This document shows, in pieces, positions 42,385 to 49,331 of a stretch of DNA of 64,000 nucleotides. The DNA is taken from positions 62,001 to 126,000 of the forward strand of contig NZ_FNZG01000005.1 in NCBI RefSeq assembly GCF_900109195.1, read 5' to 3'. This DNA comes from Pseudooceanicola nitratireducens (lineage in GTDB: Bacteria > Pseudomonadota > Alphaproteobacteria > Rhodobacterales > Rhodobacteraceae). The notes under the pieces were generated by a model. It ran no database searches. It was not told the DNA's origin and saw only the letters and a list, made by a program, of their open reading frames with translations. Numbering within the stretch: position 1 is the stretch's first letter; each line of letters starts with the position of its first letter. Both the position numbers and the translations under genes were made by a program.

Positions 42385-42415
42385 TCGGATTTCTTCCGAG
42401 AACGGGCCTGCCCGT
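42385..42415 (-). promoter_or_regulatory. Flagellin D 5' leader hairpins
   Basis: On the minus strand ACGGGCAGGCCCGT (42402-42415) is followed by TCGGA-AGAAA-TCCGA (42385-42399), a T/A-rich stretch (A-rich on the sense strand) and GGAGCAG just before the ATG. This is the clearest copy of the leader. Confidence 0.6.
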
Positions 42416-42458
42416 GGAGCACAACTAAACGGGGAAATGGGGCAGGAATAAGGAAGCT

Positions 42459-42860
42459 TTAGAGCGATTGGTCGAAATGTTGGGAAGAGGTCGGATTTTT
42501 TGCACGCTTTTCGCCGTTCGGCCCGTAGGTCCCGGACAGGGAATGCCGGTCGCGGATGCGGTCAAGTTCTTGGATGATCGTGCCGGTGGCTTCGGTCATC
42601 TTCTCCAAAAGCGCATGATCTTGGGCGATAAGTTCCCGTAATTCCGTCAGTTTTTCCCGAAGCTCGCCCGCCTGGGGGTGATCCTCCAGCAAGGCGCGGG
42701 GCACGGCGAAGGCCTCTTCTACCTCGGCCAGAAGGGCGGACTTCTGCGGATAAAGTTCCGTCACCTCGGCAAGACGACCACCCGTAATTGCTGCGATTTC
42801 GTCGCGCAACACACGGCTGAGGCGATCAACCACCGACAGAGCTTGAGCCATGGACGCCAT
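42459..42860 (-). CDS. flgN: FlgN-like flagellar chaperone
   Basis: A 133-residue helical protein (LSRVLRDEIAAITGGRLAEVTELYPQKSALLAEVEEAF and ELREKLTELRELIAQDHALLEKMTEATGTIIQEL), the size and composition of FlgN, the export chaperone of hook-associated proteins FlgK and FlgL. It lies next to the rod protein gene and upstream of the flagellin array. FlgN is poorly conserved, so the call rests on size, helicity and context. Confidence 0.65.
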   Translation of the reverse strand: MASMAQALSVVDRLSRVLRDEIAAITGGRLAEVTELYPQKSALLAEVEEAFAVPRALLEDHPQAGELREKLTELRELIAQDHALLEKMTEATGTIIQELDRIRDRHSLSGTYGPNGEKRAKNPTSSQHFDQSL

Positions 42861-42871
42861 ATTCTATCCCC

Positions 42872-43183
42872 TTATCCGCGCATCGCGGCGCGATATGCGC
42901 TGATGCTGTTTTCGACGCTTGCCGCGATTCCCGTGGTCCCCTGCTCGACCAGCTGGTCGGCATAGGCCCGCGCCAGGAAGCTGCGCCAGGTCTCTTCCGC
43001 AAAGCCGCCGCCCATGTCGCCCAGGGGCACGGTCTTCAGCATCTCTTCCATGACCTGGGTCAGGAAGACCGCTTCGAATTCCTTGGCGGCCGTCTTGGCC
43101 AGATCACTGGGGTTCGGGCTGGTGCGGTTCAGATAGGCCTGGCCTTCGGCCAGCGCGGTGAAATTCGAGGCGGGAATATCCAT
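42872..43183 (-). CDS. flgJ: Rod-binding protein (FlgJ N-terminal type)
   Basis: A 103-residue protein equivalent to the rod-binding domain of FlgJ, with AKTAAKEFEAVFLTQVMEEMLKTVPLGDMGGGFAEETWRSFLARAYADQL. The peptidoglycan hydrolase domain of enteric FlgJ is absent, as is common in alphaproteobacteria, so another enzyme must open the wall for the rod. It lies ten bases after flgI and is followed by the flgN-like gene. Confidence 0.85.
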   Translation of the reverse strand: MDIPASNFTALAEGQAYLNRTSPNPSDLAKTAAKEFEAVFLTQVMEEMLKTVPLGDMGGGFAEETWRSFLARAYADQLVEQGTTGIAASVENSISAYRAAMRG

Positions 43184-43192
43184 GGGCGAACC

Positions 43193-44299
43193 TCAGATGA
43201 TTTCCAGGTCGGCATGCAGGGCGCCGGCGGCCTTGATGGCCTGAAGGATCGAAATGGTTTGGCTGGCGGTCACGCCGATGGCGTTCAACCCGTCGACCAG
43301 GCGTTGCAGCGACACGTCACCTTCCAGGATGGTGAAGTTGACTTCGGCCTCCTGCACCTCGACCTCGGTCTGGGGCACGACGACGGTGGTGCCGCCGATG
43401 CTGATCGGCTCGGGCTGGCTGACTTCGATATCCTCGCGCACGACAACCGTCAGGCCACCCTGCGACACGGCCACCTTGTCGACGCGAACGTTTGACCCGA
43501 TCACGATGGTGCCGGACCGCGCGTCGATGACCACCTTGGCCACGCTGTCGGGCTGCACCATCAGGTTTTCCACGGCCGCCATCATTTCAGGCGTGTCGCC
43601 CTTGTCGTTGCCCATCACCTCGATGGTCGAAGGATCCAGCACCTGCGCCGTCCCCGGGCCAAGCGCCATGTTGATCTTTTCAGCCACGCGGTGCGCGGTC
43701 GTCATGTCGGGGGACCGCAGCGCGATCCGGAAGGACCGCAGCGAGGCGAGGGTAAAGTCGATTTCATTCTCGACCGTGGCGCCGTTTTCGATCCGGGCCA
43801 CCGTGGGCACGCCTTCGACGATCGAGGCATTGACCCCCTGCGCCGCATAACCGGCCACCGCGATCGGGCCCTGCGCCACCGCATAGACTTCGCCATCGGC
43901 ACCGGACAGCGGCGTCACGATCAGCGTGCCCCCCCGCAGGGACGAGGCATCGCCAAGCGAGGACACGACCACATCAATGGTCGACCCGCGCCGCGCAAAG
44001 GGCGGCAGCATGGCCGTGACCATGACCGCAGCCGTGTTCTGCGTGCGCATGTTGTCTTCGGAAAGGTTGCCGACGCCCAGGCGTTCCAGCATCCCTTCGA
44101 TGGATTTTTCCGTAAAGGGACTGTTGCGCAGCGTGTCACCGGTCCCGTTCAGACCGACGACGAGCCCGTAGCCCACAAGCTGGTTTTCCCGCACCCCTTC
44201 AAAGGAGGCGATGTCCTTGATCCGCACATCCGCCCTTGCAGTTTCCACAACCGGAGCGAGGGCGATCATGACGGCGAGAGCTGCTCTTATAACCCGCAT
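43193..44299 (-). CDS. flgI: Flagellar P-ring protein FlgI
   Basis: A 368-residue periplasmic ring protein. The signal peptide is residues 1-24, ending in ARA. Family motifs are VRIKDIASFEGVRENQLVGYGLVVGLNGTGDTLRNSPFTEKSIEGMLERLGV near 25-75 and the C-terminal ISILQAIKAAGALHADLEII. The ATG at 44299 is chosen over an upstream TTG at 44326 because it gives a normal signal peptide. A GCAATTGTGGC motif lies about 39 bases upstream, in the region shared with the divergent ftcR. Confidence 0.93.
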   Translation of the reverse strand: MRVIRAALAVMIALAPVVETARADVRIKDIASFEGVRENQLVGYGLVVGLNGTGDTLRNSPFTEKSIEGMLERLGVGNLSEDNMRTQNTAAVMVTAMLPPFARRGSTIDVVVSSLGDASSLRGGTLIVTPLSGADGEVYAVAQGPIAVAGYAAQGVNASIVEGVPTVARIENGATVENEIDFTLASLRSFRIALRSPDMTTAHRVAEKINMALGPGTAQVLDPSTIEVMGNDKGDTPEMMAAVENLMVQPDSVAKVVIDARSGTIVIGSNVRVDKVAVSQGGLTVVVREDIEVSQPEPISIGGTTVVVPQTEVEVQEAEVNFTILEGDVSLQRLVDGLNAIGVTASQTISILQAIKAAGALHADLEII

Positions 44300-44479
44300 G
44301 ACCTGTTTTCTTGTCGTTGTTTGCAAGGATTATTGCAGCAATTGTGGCATAAACACAAGAATAGATTATTTACTCTTCTTGGTTGTGGACGGATTTGCTT
44401 GACGCTCACAGGTTTGTGTTTCTACACTGTAAGGAAAACACAAAGAGGCCGATCCAGAAAACAAGGATCGGGGAGCAGC
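44300..44479. promoter_or_regulatory. Divergent flgI-ftcR promoter region
   Basis: The 180-base interval contains GCAATTGTGGCATAAAC (44338-44354), immediately followed by CAAGAATAG (44356-44364), an eight-base AT-rich spacer, and CTCTTCTTG (44373-44381), one mismatch short of a perfect inverted repeat. The same CAAGAATAG half occurs in the inverted repeat before fliF. A GGGAGCAG ribosome site precedes the ftcR ATG. Confidence 0.6.
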
Positions 44480-45193
44480 ATGCATATTTATCTTTACGAG
44501 CCGCGCGCGGATCGTCTGAATGGACTCATGGCAGAGCTTCGGTCGGCGCGAATGAAGCCCGTTCCGATTCAAGAGGCCTTCTTCCGTGGTGAACTGGGCC
44601 TTCTCAACCGCAGCGGGCACGAAGACCGGCCCTTCCTTCTGGCCGACAATCCCGAAGTTCTGGAACAGATCACCGCCCTGCGCACCGCAGGTTGCACCAA
44701 TCCGATCCTGGTGATGCGGGATTTCCGAAATTCACGCGACACCGCCGCCGCGCTGGACGCGGGGGCCGATGATGACATCGTCATCCCGGTGAAGGCGATC
44801 GAGCTGAAGGCGCGCATCAACGCGGTGACCCGCCGGTCCCATGGCCATGCCGCCGAAAGCATCGAAGTGGGTGAGGTCGTCGCCTATTTCGACGGTCGCG
44901 ATCCCGAAGTCTCCGGTGCCACGGTGAAACTGTCGCGCCGCGAACATGCGATCTTCCAGCAGCTGGTGCTGAACGCTGGTCGCGTTGTGTCCAAGGGATC
45001 CATCTACGATGCGGTCTATGGCATGTCCGAGGATCAGCCCTTCGACAAGGTGATCGACGTCTATATCTGCAAGATCCGCAAGAAGATCGACCAGGCCGCG
45101 GACTCGGGCCACAACTATATCGAAACGGTGCATGGCCGGGGCTACAAGTTTGCCGCCGCCGCCGATGCGCTGGTCCAGGCTGGCGGGATGTGA
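44480..45193 (+). CDS. ftcR: FtcR-type OmpR-family flagellar regulator
   Basis: A 237-residue response-regulator-like transcription factor. The C-terminal winged-helix (about 130-225) carries VKLSRREHAIFQQLVLNAGRVVSKGSIYDAVYG and HNYIETVHGRGYKF, normal for OmpR-type proteins. The receiver-like N-terminus is degenerate: the acidic pair after the first strand is replaced by YEPRAD, the invariant Lys of the KP step reads IVIP, and only D56 might be a phosphate acceptor. In rhizobia and Brucella, FtcR/Rem drives flagellar class II genes. The start at 44480 is set by the ribosome site and by the family N-terminus; an upstream frame is not coding. Confidence 0.85.
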   Translation: MHIYLYEPRADRLNGLMAELRSARMKPVPIQEAFFRGELGLLNRSGHEDRPFLLADNPEVLEQITALRTAGCTNPILVMRDFRNSRDTAAALDAGADDDIVIPVKAIELKARINAVTRRSHGHAAESIEVGEVVAYFDGRDPEVSGATVKLSRREHAIFQQLVLNAGRVVSKGSIYDAVYGMSEDQPFDKVIDVYICKIRKKIDQAADSGHNYIETVHGRGYKFAAAADALVQAGGM

Positions 45194-45215
45194 TCCCGCC
45201 AACCGGCGTTTTTCT
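45181..45215 (+). terminator. Terminator overlapping the ftcR stop codon
   Basis: GGCGGGA (45182-45188) pairs with TCCCGCC (45194-45200) with the ftcR TGA in the loop, and a GCC/GGC stem with a GTTTTTC tract follows. This ends ftcR and protects against readthrough into the convergent flgL. Confidence 0.7.
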
Positions 45216-46294
45216 TACAGGAAGTTGATGTAGGACAGCTGCGACAGCCGCGCGGTCACCGCGTAGCTGGCCTGCAGTTGTGTCTGGATCGAGGTCAGGC
45301 GCGTCGCTGCCTCATAGGGGTCGACCGACTCCAGTTCGCTGATGTGCAACGACAGCACTTCCTTCTTGTTGTTCAGCCGGTCATTCGCATCTTCGACCAG
45401 CTTCTGCATCGTGCCGGTGCGGGTCTCGGATGCCAGAACCGCGTTGACCCCGGACCCAAGCGCCGAGGCGGCCGCCCCGATCCAGGCCTCATAGGCGTCA
45501 TCGTCACCAATATCCGCCGGATCGGTCGTCGCCAGCATTGCCAGCCCACGCATCAGGTCGCGGAACCCCTGGTCGTTGGCCTGCACCCCATAGCTGATGT
45601 CGAGGGATTCATCGATCTGCGCCGTCATCCGGGGGTTTGCGTTGCCCAGCCCGTCGGTCAGCGGCGTGCCGTTGAAGAAGCTTTCGTCATAGGCATGCGC
45701 CGCGGTGCCCGGTGTGCCGTTGAAGGCCGCATCCAGCGCCGCGATCTTTGACGCCGCATCCGTTGCATCCGTGATCCCGCCACCCACGATGGCCGACATC
45801 ACGTCCGAGGGCGAAAGCCCAGTGCCGCTGTCGTCCTGGCCCCAGGAATTCATCGCCGCGCGGTCGCTGTCGACACCGGCGAACAACGACTTGCCGTTGT
45901 AGCTGGAATTCAGGAAGGACACGATCGTGTCATAGGCGGTCGCCGCCATTTCCTGCAGGTACTGCGGCCGCGAAGACGAGGCATCGGTGTTGGTGATCGT
46001 GGCGGTCAGCACTTCCTGCGCGGCTTCGCGGATGTTGCCAAGCGCGGTGGCCATCAGGTCCAGCCGGTTTTGCAGGAAGGTGTTGGATTCGATCCGCCCC
46101 TCGGTGCGTTCATAAACGGCGCGGGTGCTCATCGCCTCGATCGACCGGGACCCGAGCGCGGCAAAGGGATCGGCGTGCCGGCCCGTCGCGACCTCGGTCT
46201 CGGCGTTCATCATCAGGCGGGTCATGTCGCTGGTGGTGCGCTGCCGGGACAGCAGGCTTTGCAGCGAGGAAATGGTTTGGACGTAGGATACCAT
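45215..46294 (-). CDS. flgL: Flagellar hook-filament junction protein FlgL
   Basis: A 359-residue flagellin-like protein forming the junction between hook and filament. The N-terminal SLQSLLSRQRTTSDMTRLMMNAETEVATGRH and C-terminal LSLHISELESVDPYEAATRLTSIQTQLQASYAVTARLSQLS are the typical FlgL termini, with a large less conserved middle. It ends the flgE-flgK-flgL order on the minus strand, and its start lies 16 bases before the end of flgK. Confidence 0.9.
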   Translation of the reverse strand: MVSYVQTISSLQSLLSRQRTTSDMTRLMMNAETEVATGRHADPFAALGSRSIEAMSTRAVYERTEGRIESNTFLQNRLDLMATALGNIREAAQEVLTATITNTDASSSRPQYLQEMAATAYDTIVSFLNSSYNGKSLFAGVDSDRAAMNSWGQDDSGTGLSPSDVMSAIVGGGITDATDAASKIAALDAAFNGTPGTAAHAYDESFFNGTPLTDGLGNANPRMTAQIDESLDISYGVQANDQGFRDLMRGLAMLATTDPADIGDDDAYEAWIGAAASALGSGVNAVLASETRTGTMQKLVEDANDRLNNKKEVLSLHISELESVDPYEAATRLTSIQTQLQASYAVTARLSQLSYINFL

Positions 46295-46309
46295 GGTCAG
46301 TCCTCAGCC

Positions 46310-47725
46310 TCAGGATGTCAGGCTCAGCAGCGTGTCGATCATCTCGGATGCGACCCGCAGCGCCTGGGAGTTTGCGTTGTACGACTGTTCGATCAGCGTC
46401 AGGTTCTGAAGTTCCGTATCGATGTTCACGCCACGGGCGTTCAACCGCGCCTCGCGGTAGGTTTCGCTGCTGGTCGTCAGCGAGGTCAGCTGACTTTGCG
46501 CGTCGACCCGTCGGGCCTGCTGGGCAGAAAAGATGCCCGTGGTGAAATCCATGATCGTCGCCGTGGCCCCCTGCCCCGCCGCCGTGTCATAGGACACCTG
46601 GGTGTCGAAGAAATCGAGGAAGGCCAGGATCTGCGTGTTGTCCGAGGCCGCGCCGGTCGTCACCGCGCCAAGCCCGTCACGGATCAGGGTCAGATCGCCA
46701 CCCTTGTGCGGGTTGACCGCGTCGTTCACCTTGATGCGCCCGGCCAGCCCTTCGGCCGGGGTGACCGACAGGGCGGATCCGGCATCGGTGAACAGCCCCG
46801 CCTGACCAACCGCAAGGCTGGTGTCGGCACCTTCGAACCCGGCGATCAGCGACCGCGCGACCTCGTCCAGCTCAAGCTGCTGCTGCGGCACGATTTCGTT
46901 GAACAGGATGATGTTGCCCGCAAGCGACCCCTGATCGGCCCCGCGCCGGCCGCTTTCGCCCGGCGTGATATCCTCGGTCCCGGAATACAGCGTGCCGGTG
47001 GCGCGATCAAAACTCAGCTCGTTCACATGGCCGGCGACGACCAGCGTCTGCCCGCCCGCCGCATGGACCGAGGCCCGGCCTTCACTGTCATAGGCCACCG
47101 TGATCTCGACCACGCTGGACAGCGTGTCCAGCTGGGCGCCGCGGCGGTCTTCCAGCGCGGCATAGGTTTCTGTGCCCGGCTCGGCTCGGCCGATGTCGGC
47201 GTTGATGCGTGCCAGTTCCTTCATCGCCGCATTGGCGGTTTCAAGATCCGCATCGATGCCATTCAGCGCCGTGGTCTCCAGCGTGCTCAGCGCCGAATTC
47301 GCGTCGTTCAGCGCCTTGGCCAGGGAATTGGCGGACAGAAAGACCTCTTGCTGCAGCGATGCGTCGCCGGGATCGTTCGACAGCAGGCCCAGGTCGTTCT
47401 GGAAATTGGACAGAAGGTTGGGAATGCTGGTTTCCGACTCCAGCGTGCCCAGCTGCGCGGTGTAGACGGCAAGCGAGGACGACAGCGCGTTCTGCTTGGC
47501 GGCATAGGACAATTCGGTCCGGTAGAGCGCGTCCATCGTGTTGTCCATCGCGCGCGAGATGCCCAGAACCTGGACGCCGCCGCCTATGGCTTCGGTCACG
47601 TTCAACGTGCGGTGCGAATAGTTTTCGTCCTGCGCGTTGGCGATGTTCGTAGACACCAATTGGGCCCGCTGCGAATTCGCAAGCAGGCCGGACCGACTGG
47701 CAAGAATGGCAGAAATGATGCTCAT
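46310..47725 (-). CDS. flgK: Flagellar hook-associated protein FlgK
   Basis: A 471-residue junction protein. The N-terminal SIISAILASRSGLLANSQRAQLVSTNIANAQDENYSHRTLNV contains the rod/hook family SxNIANxxxxxYxR pattern, and the C-terminal SETYREARLNARGVNIDTELQNLTLIEQSYNANSQALRV is the FlgK end motif. It lies 16 bases from flgL and 63 bases downstream of flgE; export needs a chaperone, for which the flgN-like protein is a candidate. No filament cap gene fliD is seen in the window. Confidence 0.92.
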   Translation of the reverse strand: MSIISAILASRSGLLANSQRAQLVSTNIANAQDENYSHRTLNVTEAIGGGVQVLGISRAMDNTMDALYRTELSYAAKQNALSSSLAVYTAQLGTLESETSIPNLLSNFQNDLGLLSNDPGDASLQQEVFLSANSLAKALNDANSALSTLETTALNGIDADLETANAAMKELARINADIGRAEPGTETYAALEDRRGAQLDTLSSVVEITVAYDSEGRASVHAAGGQTLVVAGHVNELSFDRATGTLYSGTEDITPGESGRRGADQGSLAGNIILFNEIVPQQQLELDEVARSLIAGFEGADTSLAVGQAGLFTDAGSALSVTPAEGLAGRIKVNDAVNPHKGGDLTLIRDGLGAVTTGAASDNTQILAFLDFFDTQVSYDTAAGQGATATIMDFTTGIFSAQQARRVDAQSQLTSLTTSSETYREARLNARGVNIDTELQNLTLIEQSYNANSQALRVASEMIDTLLSLTS

Positions 47726-47787
47726 GGACCTGTTCCTTCTGGAAGGGGCCCGCCGCGCTGGTCATTCTGACCGCGCGGCGACTATGT

Positions 47788-49098
47788 TTAACGCTTCAGC
47801 CGGACGGTTTCGTCCAGCATCTCGTCCGCCGTCGTGATGATCTTGGCGTTGGACGAGAAGGCGCGCTGCTTCTGGATCAGTTCCGTCAGCTCCTCGGCGA
47901 TATCCACGTTCGAGCTTTCGACAGCCCCCCCGGTGATCTCGCCCGCCGTGCCGGTTCCGGCTTCGGCCAGGGTGAAGGCGCCGCTGTCTTCCGAAATCAG
48001 GAAGGTCGCGTTGTCGGCGGTCAGCAGCCCGTTCGGGTTGGGAACCGTGGCCAGCGGGATCTGGTACAGCGCGCGGCGCATCCCGTTGTCGAAGATCCCG
48101 TACACTATCCCGTCATTGCTGATCTCGGCCCGGGCCAGCGACCCGGACTGGGTGCCGTCGGCGTTACCAGTCAGCGGGACATAATCGCCCGAGAACTGGG
48201 ACAGGCCACCGAAAGAGTTCGGAGCCCCCATGTCGACTGTTATTGTCTGCGGGGTGGTCCCGTTATCTATTGTGACTGTCGCGATCCCGGTCGAGGTGTC
48301 AAAGCTGAAGGCCGCCGGCGCGGTGGCCGTGCTGGTCACACCCGAGAAGCCCGACGGCGTGCCCGCCAGGGCACCGCTGTCGTTGAAGGTCGCGGTCAGG
48401 CTGCCATAGGTCGCGCCGCTGGAATCCGTGATGCTCAGGTTCCATTCATTAGCGGTCGAGGACGGTTGCCACGAGAATTGAAGCCGCTCTGCCGCACCAA
48501 GCGGCGTGAAGTACTCTATAGAACTTATAAACGGATCACCTGGTGTGGCGAGGCCGGTTTCCTGGCTGGGCAGGTTGCCGGTCAGGGTCATTTCCGAAGT
48601 CGGGTTGCCAGCGATCGACATCTCGGCGATGCGCACCGTTTCCAGGCCCGAGAACTGGTTGCGGTCGATCACGCCAAGCGACCCGGTCTCGTCATAGGGG
48701 AAGCCGCCCAGATACATGCCGGCGGCGTTGCGCAGGTAGCCTTCGCTGTCCGGCTGGAAGTCGCCGGCGCGGGTCAGGTAGTGCTCGGGTTCGCCGGTTC
48801 CGTCGTTGACGTTCCGGGTGACCGCAAAGAAACCGCTGCCGCTGATGGCCAGGTTGGTGGCTTCGCCGGTGCTCAGCGGCGTGCCGTCCTGGGTGTTCTC
48901 ATGCACGACTTCCGCCCGCACGCCCGAGGCGCTGACAGATCCGCTCGGGTTGGTGGCACCCGACGTCAGCATCTGCGCAAAGCTGCGGCGGAAGCCATAG
49001 GTGTCAGAGTTCGCGATATTGTAGGAGATCCGCGCCACGGCCTTGGAGTTGGCCATAAGTCCACTGACCCCAGACATCATTGCCTGTGAAATGCTCAT
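47788..49098 (-). CDS. flgE: Flagellar hook protein FlgE
   Basis: A 436-residue hook subunit. The N-terminal SISQAMMSGVSGLMANSKAVARISYNIANSDTYGFRR and C-terminal VDIAEELTELIQKQRAFSSNAKIITTADEMLDETVRLKR are the conserved axial-protein termini; the large middle is hook-specific. ATG at 49098 is chosen because upstream sequence is intergenic, with an AT-rich promoter and a GGGGGCAG ribosome site. FlgD (55.5 kb) is its capping protein, and FliK-like protein (56.2 kb) should set its length. Confidence 0.93.
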   Translation of the reverse strand: MSISQAMMSGVSGLMANSKAVARISYNIANSDTYGFRRSFAQMLTSGATNPSGSVSASGVRAEVVHENTQDGTPLSTGEATNLAISGSGFFAVTRNVNDGTGEPEHYLTRAGDFQPDSEGYLRNAAGMYLGGFPYDETGSLGVIDRNQFSGLETVRIAEMSIAGNPTSEMTLTGNLPSQETGLATPGDPFISSIEYFTPLGAAERLQFSWQPSSTANEWNLSITDSSGATYGSLTATFNDSGALAGTPSGFSGVTSTATAPAAFSFDTSTGIATVTIDNGTTPQTITVDMGAPNSFGGLSQFSGDYVPLTGNADGTQSGSLARAEISNDGIVYGIFDNGMRRALYQIPLATVPNPNGLLTADNATFLISEDSGAFTLAEAGTGTAGEITGGAVESSNVDIAEELTELIQKQRAFSSNAKIITTADEMLDETVRLKR

Positions 49099-49331
49099 TA
49101 TACTGCCCCCGAGTTTTTTATTAGGGTTTGGTTTTACTCGACCCATGAAATAGGCGGGGCACTTTTCATTTGGGTTAAAGAATTGGGAATTTTGTCGACG
49201 GACGAGACTTTGTTCCCATCTTCGCTAATCTTGTGGTTGTGCGCGTGCTCTTGCCCGAGACATGCACAACCTCTTGTCAGCTCTTGCCGGATCGGCCCCT
49301 GACCCCAAGGATCAGAGGTTAACGAAACCGG

